From Branchiostoma floridae (taxonomy: Eukaryota > Chordata > Leptocardii > Amphioxiformes > Branchiostomatidae): 64,000 bases of DNA. This document shows positions 26,913 through 38,200 of the stretch, piece by piece. A program made the position numbers and the translations under genes. The notes below the pieces were generated by a model that worked only from the letters and a program-made list of their open reading frames with translations, made no database searches and was not told the DNA's origin. How positions within the stretch are numbered: the stretch's first letter is position 1; each line of letters begins with the position of its first letter. The stretch is taken from positions 19,378,217 to 19,442,216 of the forward strand of contig NC_049983.1 of assembly GCF_000003815.2 (NCBI RefSeq), read 5' to 3'.

Positions 26913-27410
26913 ATCCTTTTCTTGTCATTCCTACTCAATAAATTGAAGTGTTCTGCAAATAATTTTTAGATTTGCAGGGTATTTGTCTGGCTTACCCTTT
27001 TCATATGTAATCTCCTTATCAATGTACACAGAGACAAACTGAAACAGAGTGTCGCGCTTATTGGTTTTAATACAATGATTTTCTTTCCCCGTGTACATAT
27101 ATTGCAAGATTTTTGTGGGCGGATCCTTTTCTTGTCATTCCTACTCAATAAATTGAAGTGTTCTGCAAATAATTTTTAGATTTGCAGGGTATTTGTCTGG
27201 TCTTACCCTTTTTCATCCACAAAAGCTGTCAGTGAAGATTTCTCTCTGGTGTATTAGAGGCAGTAATTTTCTTTTGGAGAACAAATTGGGTAGGCTTGCA
27301 TATGTAATCTCCTTATCAATGTACACAGAGACAAACTGAAACAGAGTGTCGCGCTTATTGGTTTTAATACAATGATTTTCTTTCCCTGTGTACATATATT
27401 GCAAGATTTT
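26913..27410 (+). repeat. recent direct duplication, second copy carrying an extra ~85-base segment
   Basis: Block A (about 89 bases, starting ATCCTTTTCTTGTCATTCC) occurs at 26913-27001 and again at 27123-27212. Block B (about 112 bases, starting CATATGTAATCTCC) occurs at 27002-27114 and 27299-27410. In the second copy an unshared 85-base segment (27213-27298) separates A from B. In the first copy A and B abut. Only a few bases differ between copies, so the event is recent, or an allele or assembly artefact. The overall order is A-B-A-insert-B, which reads as a tandem duplication plus a deletion in the first copy. Confidence 0.92.
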
Positions 27411-30400
27411 GCAACGAGGGTATTTAGCGATATCAAGTCAATTGACAGAGGTTTCAAATTGCAGCATTTTTAAAATATTGCAGTTTAAAACTATTGTCTG
27501 TCAAGTTGATATCTGGCAGATGAAGGTGAACTATGGATACAAATTGTTATGATAGCTTTAGCTAGCATATCGCCTTTGTCAAAAATACATATATATCTTT
27601 AAGATTATGCCCATAACTTGCAAATGAGTCAGAAAAGCTGTCCGGTCTTGAGACATTCCATGAGTTTGAAATTGTCCAGGCACTTGAACTCCTCACTCTC
27701 ATCCTCAATCACTTGTCAATAGAATTCAGTTACAAAACCAAGATGGTACAAATTTTCTGATATGTTCAAGACCTGAATGACTCATGGTGGAACTTGAAGA
27801 TACCGGATGTGGTTTGCTGGCGGGGACATTACAGGATCGTGCCTTCTCGCCTGTCACTCAATGATCAATGAATGAAATGGTTGGCTGTTATATGTTCTTA
27901 CAGCCCCAACTACCAGGCTTCCTCCCTCATATGTTACATCATTTATGAAGAGGAGTAATGTACCCAGGTTACTGTCTTCTCCTCCCAGCACATGAATTGT
28001 TTATGGGGGGCAATTGCACTGTGGTAAGGGCTACCATCTAACAGTGTCTATGTCTGTTTGATCAGGTGACCTGACCCATATTTGGAGGTAAAGAGACAGA
28101 TGGTAAGAAAAGTGTGATGAGATGTCTAGGATAGTTTGAACATCCAACATGTAATTTCTAGCTTTCGTGACATATTATGAGGATGAACTGAACTGAAATC
28201 ATGACAAATCACATGTACTTAAAATCATTGGTAATTTTCCAACTTACTAGCTACAGCTATCAGTAAACTTCAGCTTGATTCCTCTTTTTCTTGCATTCCT
28301 AGCATGGCCAATGGCATTGTTTAGAATAGACCTGTTTTCCTTGAAATTGCTTTTGCATCCCCATTTTTTTGCCTACAGTACTGTACTTCCTCTCACAAGC
28401 TACATGCTAGGTGTATTACATTTATATTTGACCTAATTCAAGAACTAGTTTCATTTTCTTTTGAACTAGCATTGCTAAAAAGCTCTTGATAGCTTTCCTG
28501 TATACTCTATGCTTGATCCGTTGGGGTTACAAAAATGTAACATAAAACATTGCCGTTTCCTGCTTAAGTGTTCCCTTGCATGCAAGACTGAAACAGTCTT
28601 TGACTTCTAAGTGGTAAACAGGAAATGGGTGCCATAATCCAGATGTTTCCGATAACCCTCGAAGCATAACATAAAAGGGACTGTCATGGATGATTTGGCA
28701 ATTATGAGGCAATGCTGGCATGATAAATAAAAGTACATAATGAATGTGCTGCATAAACATCTCAACAGAATTTTAAGTGCTTCAACCAAAAAACTTGAGG
28801 ACTTGACACCAAATTTAAGTGTTTCAATTGAAGGACTTAATAGCTTGACACAAAATGTAAACTCTTTCTCATTCTTTAAAAGATTAAAACATTGAAAAGA
28901 GATTGACAATACAAGATGAGGATAGTTCCACTTTAGCACTTAGACAACAGGTCACTAATGAAAAAAAAAGCATATTAAGCATTCTGAGATGGCCAATTTA
29001 ACAAAAAGAATGCTTTATATGCATTGAGTACCCCCATAGGACAACAATTTTCATTACCATATTGTGCTCCTTTATTGACCTATACAACAAATCAATACCC
29101 ATCAACTCTTGTTCTGCTGTTCTTTCCCCACGCTCCAACTTGTACCCTTTGTCCTTTTCCTCTTGATCCCCATAGGCTGTTGGTATTGATTTTGTACAGT
29201 TTTGTTTTTATGTTGTCTATCCAACAAAAGCCGTTGTCAGGTCTTTATAGCAGTCTGTATGCCAAATATAGAATACATAAGAATGTATCTTAAACCATTA
29301 TTTTACTGCCTGTTTACATGCCCCCAACAATTTTGCGCCCGTAAACATGTCTGCATTCACACATGTGTCTCAGACCTAGTTTGAATCCCAGACCTGTGAT
29401 AAAATTAAGCACCAAAGGGGTTGACAGCTTAGACTTATGGGCTAATATTTGAAATATACCACAGAGGTAAGGACATTAATCTGTTTTTATTTTTTGGGTC
29501 AGAACATGTCCGACACATACAGCCATGTATCACTCCTTGTATCTCAGCAGTACAGAGTGGCCTTTGGGCTGTTTTGCTGCTATGCTTCTCTTGCACAGTG
29601 CAAGGCAATTGCTAGTTTGACTTACATCTAGTATACATCTGATTTTTTCAAAATTGTGATCTACTAAATAGTAAACCATTATATAGCGGTACACAGACCT
29701 TGGCATTCTTGCACTGATTTTATAGTGACTCCAACCGTTGAAATTATATGGCAGTTAACCCATTTACCCCCTACCTGCATACCATGTGTTTAGAATATAC
29801 AGATTGAGCATATAGAGTTCTAGAAGATGTACCCTATCATGAAGATGGCATCTCATGAATCTTGCCTGGCTTGCAATCAAATTATTTAGAACAGGAATTA
29901 CCCTTAAATTAGCATTTTCATGAAGACAACGGCTCTTTCCATCTTGTCTTCATTCATTTCCCATACCGAGAAATGCAAAATACCGTCACAGTGTCTCAGA
30001 GGGAATATGTCCCAATTCTTATGGAAATTACTGATTACTTTTTTGATGGAGTTAAAACGAGGTTAACTGAGATGGCAGCTTTTATCTTAAGGTAATTGAC
30101 ATTTTCTAGAAAATGACCCTTGGAGAAGGACAGCCAGAAATTACTTTTTTTACACATTTAAGGATATAAGGAACCAAGCATCCCATTAACGCTCTCTAAC
30201 CTCTTCAAACCCATCCCACAGTGAAAGATGTAACATAGGAATCATCTCCATTGCTTTGCTGACTTCAATGGTGATTCACATTCTTATCATATTAGTGTCA
30301 GATCTTTCTGCTGAAGTACTACTTACAGCACATTAGAACAAAAAGAAAGTAAGTATTTTGATCAGCGTAACCAAATCTCTGAAGTATCCTTTAAAAATGT

Positions 30401-30539
30401 ACTTGTCTCCAACCACATACTTTATGGCTTGTGGAATAAAAGTGTAATACCTGCTTTTAGCTTCACTGCAGAAATCAAACAATAGGAAGGTTGGATTGAC
30501 CACTTCTTCATTCAAGTTGGTCAAAATGGGTGGATTTTT
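27411..30539. other. non-coding stretch, no supported gene
   Basis: AT-rich with short frames only. A B-box-like AGTTTGAATCC near 29379-29389 hints at an old tRNA-derived SINE fragment but lacks supporting flanks. Confidence 0.4.
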
Positions 30540-30574
30540 ACACCAATCACTTCTTCTCCTGTTGTTACTATAAG

Positions 30575-30591
30575 TTCAGCACCACGGACAG
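30575..30591 (+). promoter_or_regulatory. RE1/NRSE-like site, array unit 1 (perfect 17-base core)
   Basis: TTCAGCACCACGGACAG is identical to the first 17 bases of the canonical 21-base element bound by REST/NRSF; the last four differ in part (TATC). All 16 positions of TYAGMRCCNNRGMSAG match. Confidence 0.5.
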
Positions 30592-30752
30592 TATCCTTCA
30601 GAATTTTCCATGCATCATTGGAAAAGATAGCTATTGGTTATCACCTTCACTGGTTTGTCTGTGGTGCCCCAACCAGACCAGGAGATGGGTGAAAGTGAAG
30701 GTGAAGGTAAACCTCTGCCACAGATCCTTCCTTCTTCTGCTGTTACTATGAG

Positions 30753-30769
30753 GTCAGCACCACGGACAG
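30753..30769 (+). promoter_or_regulatory. RE1/NRSE-like site, array unit 2
   Basis: GTCAGCACCACGGACAG: 16 of 17 bases of the canonical core, full match to the degenerate 16-base consensus. Confidence 0.45.
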
Positions 30770-30928
30770 TATCCTCCTGATTCAGAATATTCCCTTCTTT
30801 ATTGAACAGGATAGCTATTGGTTGTTGTCATCATCACTGTTCTGTCTGTGTTGCCCCAGCCAGAACAGGTAATAGATGAAGGTGGAACCTTTGCTACAGA
30901 TCCTTCCTTCTCCTGCTGCTGTTATAAG

Positions 30929-30945
30929 TTCAACACCACAGACAG
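30929..30945 (+). promoter_or_regulatory. RE1/NRSE-like site, array unit 3 (degenerate)
   Basis: TTCAACACCACAGACAG: 15 of 17 bases of the core. The consensus G at the fourth position of TYAG is replaced by A, which would probably weaken binding. Confidence 0.3.
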
Positions 30946-31097
30946 TATCCTTCAGACTTTTCCCTTCATTGGAAAAGATAGCTATCGTTTATAATCTTCA
31001 CTGGTATGTCTGTGGTGGCCCAGTCAGAATAGGAGATGGGTGAAGGTGGAGGAAAAACAATTTGCCGCAGATCCTTCCTTCTCCTGCTGCTACTGAG

Positions 31098-31114
31098 GTC
31101 AGCACCATGGACAG
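31098..31114 (+). promoter_or_regulatory. RE1/NRSE-like site, array unit 4
   Basis: GTCAGCACCATGGACAG: full match to TYAGMRCCNNRGMSAG, with the only internal change at an N position. Confidence 0.4.
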
Positions 31115-31242
31115 TATCGTCCTGACTCAGAATTTCCCCTGCTTCATTGAAAAGGATGGCTATTGGTTTGTTATCATCTTCACTGGTACGTCTGTGGTGC
31201 CCCAACCAGAATGAAGGTGAAGGTGAAAACTTTGCCACAGAC

Positions 31243-31259
31243 GCCAGCACCACAGACAC
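31243..31259 (+). promoter_or_regulatory. RE1/NRSE-like site, array unit 5 (degenerate)
   Basis: GCCAGCACCACAGACAC: two consensus mismatches (first T to C, last G to C). Likely non-functional, but shows the motif in the last unit. Confidence 0.2.
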
Positions 31260-31384
31260 TATCCTTCAGAATTTTCCCTGCTTCATTGGAAAAGATAGCT
31301 ATCGGTTATAATCGGTATGTCTGTGGTGCCAAACCAGAATTGGAGATGGGTGAAGGTGAAGGTAAAACCTTTGCCACGGATCAT

Positions 31385-33985
31385 TTATCATGAAGTGTGC
31401 GGCTGACGTCATGTTTTTGTAATGAAACTTTCCATTTCACTGTTACCTCGTTCAATGCCCTTTCCATTCTATTCTATTTGCAGCAGTCTTGGCACCAGAT
31501 AGGGAGGGGTGAGTAATATTGCAGGGTTTTGAAACTCTGCTCTAACGTTACGAATTTTACAGGTAAGAAAGTTGGCATGGATTTGCATTCTGAACAAATA
31601 CGTCACCAGTAATGCTTTTCGTACAGCCTAAAATGTAAATAACTAATCTTAAAATGACAATTTTACAGCAAAAGGAGTCAACTTTGAAATATTGCACATC
31701 TGTATATAGTAAATACTCAACTTCACTTTTTTTACAGGTTTAGCCAAACATACAGTCATCTGGTGTCGGTCTGAAACTGAAACCTATTCCCAGTGGTCAC
31801 GTGCAATACTTCTCAGTTTTTGGATGACATTTTTCAGGATTACAGTGGCCTTTCAAAGGGATTAAGTGATTCAGTTCGGCTTAGAAATTTTGGTGCTAGT
31901 TCTTTATCATCCGTGCACCATCTGGAGTAACATGAGCCAGCAGTGTCATACAGGCTAACACCGCTGTACAGACTGTACTGCTATGAAATTTCTTGCCTCT
32001 TATCTTGCCCTAACACTACCTGTGGCCATAATACTTATAACCCACATTTTCCTGTGTGCATCTTGGCATTCTTGCCAGAAGGAAGGTAACCATGGAAACT
32101 GATAGGTAAGGGTTAGGTTTAGGGTTATGCCAGATGTAAAGATGAATGATTCTGGTTTCACCAGTGTTCTACTTTGGACTTCCTCAAGTATTTTGGTAGA
32201 GAAAAACTTTACCAGTGATAAGTTTTGCTGATGACACTTTTCCCGTGGATGCAAATTACTACTTGTAGATAGCTCCATGAATAACACCTTGGCAATATAA
32301 TGCAGTGAAGAATATGCCGTATTATCGCATTCGCATCAATCAACATGCATCCCGCAAAGCACTTTGCTGAGACTATAAGTGCGGTGTCTTTTCTGACAGA
32401 TCCTTTATTCCCGCCCCATTCGTCCGTCCTGACGTGTGTAATTGTGGGAGGATTTCTCCTACTTTATTCTCCATCTTATCAGAGTCATCTCCTGCATGCA
32501 GATGAGTGAACATAACAGCAGGAGACTGCAGTCAGATGATGATTTGTTGGGTTTATGTTGGAACACAGTCTCTTGCGTCTGCTGAAGTTTTAGTGTAAGC
32601 CCGGCTGGCAGCTTGTGAGGGTGTATCAAGTATTCAAGAGGGAAAACTCTGTTACTGGCATATTAACTTCATGTACATGTACTGGTACATGTGAGATTTT
32701 TAATAAAAGTTCTCAAAGCCCAAGTCATCCTTAACAATGTGATGCTGAAAGTAGATCAACAAACCAGTAAATTCTGATTTGTAGAAATGGACACTTTTCT
32801 AAGTTTCAGGGCAAAGTTAAAAGCTAAAGGGGCAGTAGATTGACAAGGTACTGCTTTTGGGGCAAAACCCAAGTCTCTCATGTAAGATATTATCCTTAAA
32901 ATCAATTTTGCATGGCCTAAATTGGTTAACCTAGTTGTATAGTCTATCGGTTGTAGAGTCCTGTATAGTATTTTAGGTTGATCTTGATTTTGATTTAAGA
33001 TAGGTCTTCTTTCATTTCAATAGACCGGAAAGCATGTCCTTATGTTCCACTTCTTTATTGCAAGGTGAACACAAATGCTTTTTCTGGAGAACACGCTTGG
33101 TGAGTAAAAAATATTTCTGTCATATTCTCGTCAAGTGCTGATTTTTGGGAAGGATGGAGGGACATGTCCTGGAGACAGCCCTGAGTCTAAGGTAGGTTCT
33201 ACCATGGAGAGGAGAGGATTAGGACCTGTATGGATCATTTTGTGTTTGTGTGTTGGCCCTGCTCTCTCATCCTCCCTTGCCATACAGTTAAGACGGAAGC
33301 ATCGACTGTGTCACTGGGTGTCCACTTTGCGTCAACTTCACATCATAACAAACAGGTGTCTGCAGCAGATAAGGGCAGCTACATTAACAGTAAGAACGCC
33401 ACTCAGATGGAAAATTAGAGGCCATTACTACTTCACGCTGGCTGCTCGCGAGGACCAAATGATTCTTCAGACTCGAGGGAATGACTTGTCAACCTCATTT
33501 CCAAAGTTGTGACTGATCGCATGAAGATGAAGAAGAAAGATGGAAAGAGTGAGGGAAGATAAATCATTCAAGCCTTGAAAGTAGATGTGTTTGGTTTGTT
33601 ACTTGAAGAAGCTGACCCCCTAGCTGATAAGAATCTACAAGTAGCGGCAGGGGTGGTCTGAAGGCATTCATTTGAAATATCAAAGTGCCCTTTTCTTTGC
33701 ATATAGATGGGCAGCTATACGAGCCAGCTGTTCCTTTTGAATTGTGCACTGCCTTGAGCAAAGCAACTAACCCATTAGAACTGTAAAACTCACTTCATCT
33801 TTGGGGATTGACCAGAATATTTAAACAGAATGAGTTCCTTTTAAGTAGGTTATGGTGTATGTAACACAATGACTTCCATGTTTTAGTGGTAATGTAAGTG
33901 GTAATGTGCTGTTTTCTCTGATGTAATGTACATGTGGTATTTGTTTCTTTGTTGTTGATGTTCTTCTTTTGCCAGATTACCATGT
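31385..33985. other. non-coding stretch, no supported gene
   Basis: Short frames only. A small telomere-like piece (AAGGGTTAGGTTTAGGGTTA) lies near 32107-32126, too short and impure to call an interstitial telomere. An ORF with a signal-peptide-like start at 33204 is discussed as a weak candidate. Confidence 0.4.
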
Positions 33986-34349
33986 AATAGGGGTTGGTAC
34001 CGGTACAAAAAATTGAGTTACAGGTACAGGTACATGTACAGACCTGATTCACGAAAACTTGAAAGGACGATGCTCAAAACAATGGTCCAATTTTCTACAA
34101 AGGAATCAATTTGGCAGAGTATCCGACACCCACTGGCATTTTAAAATCCTGTCTTAGTAGGAATGACCATAAACTCTACTTTGCTCTTGTTATTTTCTTG
34201 AACCGGTAAGCTCCAAAACTTGTTAACCCCTGGCATTTTAATCTGGTCATTTTCTACTTGGTCCAAAACCCGGTCCACTGCTTGGGTCCTTTTTTTCGGT
34301 CCAGTCCAACAAGAAAAAATGTGTACAGCTGCAGGTACCTACCCCTACC
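33986..34349. mobile_element. non-autonomous element with imperfect terminal inverted repeats
   Basis: The left end CATGTAATAGGGGTTGGTAC (33981-34000) matches, inverted and with a few changes, the right end GGTACCTACCCCTACCATG (about 34335-34353). The interior, about 34250-34310, is rich in GGTCC words (GGTCCAAAACCCGGTCCACTG, then GGTCC and CGGTCCAGTCC). There is no open frame of note. It fits a MITE of about 360 bases. The class is unknown because the target-site duplication is unclear. Confidence 0.45.
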
Positions 34350-34415
34350 ATGCATTTTTCAAATGTAAGCCCAAGGGAAGAGGTATGTGACATTTCATAG
34401 AAAATGGACTTTGGT

Positions 34416-34470
34416 AGACTGGACTGGACTAGGCTGGACCGGACTGGACCAGACTGGACTGGACTGGGCT
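34416..34470 (+). repeat. (GGACT/GGACC)n short tandem repeat
   Basis: About eleven imperfect copies of GGACT with GGACC and GGCT variants. It starts some 65 bases after the preceding inverted-repeat element, whose interior has the complementary GGTCC words. Confidence 0.85.
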
Positions 34471-35002
34471 ACGTTACACTGGTGTTGCCTGGCCAAGACT
34501 ACACACACACTTAGATTGGCATGGATTACACCAAAATGTACTTGTCATGACTACATTAAAAACAAATAAATGGCAAATATGGTGACCAGCTTTAGATCAT
34601 AGAATTCTAGGATCTATCTCTGCTTTATATGAGTTTTAGATCACTCGGCCGTAGGGTTGCAATAAAATGTCAGGTAATTATGACTGTGTGGCCAGCAAGG
34701 CATGTCTGTCTGATTATAAATCAAAAATTGGCAATGATTCTTGTGATCTGAAATACATGTAGAACAGTTTAATTTTTTTTAGAAGGAACAGGGCAGCAGT
34801 AAACTCACTTTGAGAATGCATCACAAAGTTTCTTTTACTGATAAGCAAGCATCAGCCTGGAATTGAGTCTTGTTTGCTGTTGTCCACTTCCAATGCTGTT
34901 CACGGGGGGTATGTAGCAACAGTTGGAAGTGCCCTAAGGCTAACAAGTCTGAATTGCAGGCTTAGGAAGCATGCGGAGTATTGAGACAAATACTGTTGCG
35001 TG

Positions 35003-35232
35003 TTAAGGGGCACTCTCACTGCACTTGCGTCACTGCGACGTTCGAAAGATACTAAGCGAATTTCAGAGATAAAGAACAAATTTTCTTACTTTTTGTGTAT
35101 TTTGTCATCTTCTAAGTCATACTTTTACGTGTTACGCAATATCAAAATTATACAAAATCCTAGCAAATAGCAAAACAGTGCCACAGTGAACGAACCCTGC
35201 ATTGACGCAAGTGCAGTGCGAGTGCACCTTAA
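35003..35232. mobile_element. MITE with TTAA target duplication (Kolobok- or piggyBac-type)
   Basis: TTAA occurs at 35003-35006 and 35229-35232. Immediately inside are inverted termini of about 30 bases: left GGGGCACTCTCACTGCACTT, right (inverted) GGTGCACTCGCACTGCACTT, both continuing GCGTCA(C/A)TGC. Only three mismatches are seen. The AT-rich 160-base core has no reading frame. TTAA duplications are known for the piggyBac and Kolobok superfamilies. The GG-initial termini fit Kolobok-type MITEs better, but that choice is inferred. Confidence 0.88.
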
Positions 35233-38200
35233 GGTACAGAATGCAGAATTGTGAGTAAGTTTTATTTTATACTGTCCAGCACTTCAAAGGTGTTGAACAC
35301 GATTAGTCCTTATCATCCATACATCTGCATCTGATAAAGGCCAGGTAAAGTGCTCTGATTCTGTCCTGACCTATCAGCAAGGTGGGCTTACACGATTATA
35401 TCCAGTGGATGGCTTACCTGATTACCGTGTGAAGGTGCCGACTTTCCGACCAGGCACACCGGATAATTGCCGTCAGATCTCGGAGGCGAGTCGGTTCGAT
35501 TACCTCTAACCTTTGATTCGTCAGATGACCCAATTGGGCCGAGACTGCAATGATAATTGGAGAGTCATAGATCAATAAAAACTGGAGTCTGCAGCCATGT
35601 GACTGCCTGTGTTCTTTCCTCCCATAACCTGTTTCCACCTTCTAATTAGACAGCAAAGTAGATTGGCTTAGGGTCGACAGCTAAAAGGTGAATTTGGTGA
35701 AAATGTTTTTCCTGCCGCATCTTTTTTTAAACATAAATTTCCCATTTACACTGTCAGCAATGGTGAACATCACTGTCAACAATGTCATCATATATTAAGA
35801 AGATAATGGCATCGTTTTACTTTTTACATGGTAGATATGCTCCCATGTTTCATAGTAAAAGTTGAAATGAAATTTGAAGCATTTGTGATTCCACTAAGTA
35901 CCAGTGTGACCTAAAGAATGAAATTGCTCAGAATTGAATACAAGAGTTGTCAATAATTGCATGGATTTTTCTAATGAGGGCAAATCATGTGGCATGGTTA
36001 GATTTTAAAATTTCCACCAGAAAAAATACAAAATGTCAGAAGAAAATGTTCTAAAATTAAATGTACCCTGCTTTCAATGCTTGCTGACATTTTTACAATT
36101 TTTTTCACAGTCAAGTCTCATTATTCAAAATCTTCTTTGGATACAACTTTGGACAGTGAGTGACTGTTGAAATATTGGTTTCTGGCAATCACTATGGACA
36201 CTACTGGGTCAGCAAAGATCACGAACCTTTCACAGTCGAGAGAGCTTTAAATTAGATCTTGTCCTGTGACAGCAGGCCTCTCGCTGTTGTATAATTACCG
36301 TCTGACATTTTTCAGCACAACTCCCGCCCTGACTCACCCACAGTCCATCAGATATTCTTGAACAGTGGTGTGTGACAATGTTTTCAATCAAGGCAAGTTT
36401 GCAGCCAGGTAATTGCAGGGGTAGAAAATCAATGACACGTCAGTGAGGAGGCACCTGTTTCCTTTGTGACGAGAGTGCGGGGAAATGTTTTGACCCAGCT
36501 GAGAGACAAGACCATTGCCATGAAGCCCCATTAGATGTCACTCTGATTCAAGTGTAACACACCTAATTGTGTGAAAAGTTAGACATCTGGCCAAATGTTC
36601 CAGTTTGTTTTTTGTGCTACACTACCCCTTACCAAAATGAAGAATATGGGAGATGTTGTTAATAGATTACGTACATGTATACTGTCATTTATGTCATACC
36701 TGTGACGCGAAAATGTACTGCAAATTAATCCCTGCAAGAAGAGAGCATCAGGTCTGTAATCATTTCTTAAATTTGAAAATGTTGCAATTGCTACACTTTT
36801 GTATTTTTTGGCTGACTTATTCAGACCTACACAGACTTACACATGTGGCAGTGCAGGAGAAAGAAAGACTGGCAGTCAGATAATTGCAGTGAACACCAAG
36901 AAACAACTCAGAAAGCAGAAAGGTCCAGGTCAGGGCTGCAGCGCTGTACTTCCCTCCAAGTGCTGACACCGTGTCCTAAATCTATCCAATCAATACAGAC
37001 TGACACCGCCTGCGTCTTGGCGAGATGGTCCCTGATTAGGGTAACAGAAGGAGCCCAAGTGTCAAGAGCAAAATCAATGTTCAACGTCTTTCCTGGAACC
37101 ATTTTCTCGATCGATACCGAAGCCACTTGGTGGCAAAAATAGAGGGAGTTACTTTATAATGGCCAGGGAGCTATTAACTGAGTCTGAGTGCAATTGCAAA
37201 TGCGAGCGACTTCTTTACCGATTTTTGGGGTCATGGAATGGGGTGAGGAAATAAAATCAATGTGCCAACTCCCACATCCGTACACTTGAAGACTTGGTCA
37301 GGCAAAAGGTGTCACAGTGGAAAATGTATAAAGGAGCATGATCTTTGCATGTCTAGGAAGAATTTCAGGCAGAAGTATTCAAAATATGTTTCAAAGTGTA
37401 GATTTAAAAGACTGCAAGAAATTATTCCTGTTTTATTGACAGTTACCAACTTTTAGATTTTTTAATCAGTTTATTCTAAGTGTCACCCACCCACTCATGG
37501 CCCATAACCACAGTGGTCGTACGGGCTCAGAAAAAAACCCTGTATCTGTTAACACTGGTCAATTTAAATGTGCAAAGTCATCAAACGAGTAAAATTTATG
37601 ACTGTCTTTTTCCAGATTTGCTGAAAGATAGACCTTCATTTCCTGTTACATGAAGTTAAGGCATGTGAGAAACATCAGCGGACATTAAGATTAAAGGATG
37701 GAACAAGCCTGATTAGGAATTAATCTCGTTGATGCCCATACTAGACTTGTGACGTCATCCTGTACTCAACTTGTGCAGTCAAAACGGCTCTCGCCTAAGG
37801 CCACTCAAACCCGATTTTATGGATGACATCCATGTTTTTATTGATTTTACTTTTTTAGTCAGTTTGTGCCCCAAATGAGATGTAGCTCCTTGGACTTATG
37901 GGCAGTAATCCTTGACAATGTCTGCCCACCGGTAACAAGATGTCGCAAATTGATGAGTAGCTGTGAGCCAGGCTTATTGGGATGTTTAAGTCTGTAGTAA
38001 AACTAACACCAGGTAAGAGGGTGTATTCTAATCATCATAAAACTGTCAAAAAGTGAGTATCTCAGATGATTTACATTTGCAAACTGAGCTGATTGTTTTT
38101 CACAAGGCTGTGTGAACAATCTATTCAGTGTAAAAAGGTGCTCGTTTGAACTTTGACCATTGAAGAAGCCACACACAGGGCAGAAATGGTAGAGGGCTTG

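Larger units (their letters stand above)
30540..31384 (+). repeat. minisatellite of about five units (145-178 bases) each containing an RE1-like core
   Basis: Units share, in order: CTTCTCCTGCTGCTGTTA, then (T/G)TCAGCACCACGGACAGTATCC, a CATTGGAAAAGATAGCTAT(T/C)GGTT block, TGTCTGTGGTGCCCCAACCAG, then GGAGATGGGTGAAGGTGAAGGT and CTTTGCCACAGATC. The RE1-like cores begin at 30575, 30753, 30929, 31098 and 31243, so the spacing is 178, 176, 169 and 145 bases. The last unit is internally shortened. Units differ by substitutions and small indels, so the array is not brand new. Within each unit GCACCAC(G/A)GAC is roughly inverted as GTCTGTGGTGC some 60-90 bases later, so each unit could also fold back. 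No open frame runs through the array. Confidence 0.95.

Noticed and set aside
32107-32126. Interstitial telomere repeat
   Set aside because: Only about three imperfect TTAGGG-like units, too few to separate from chance.
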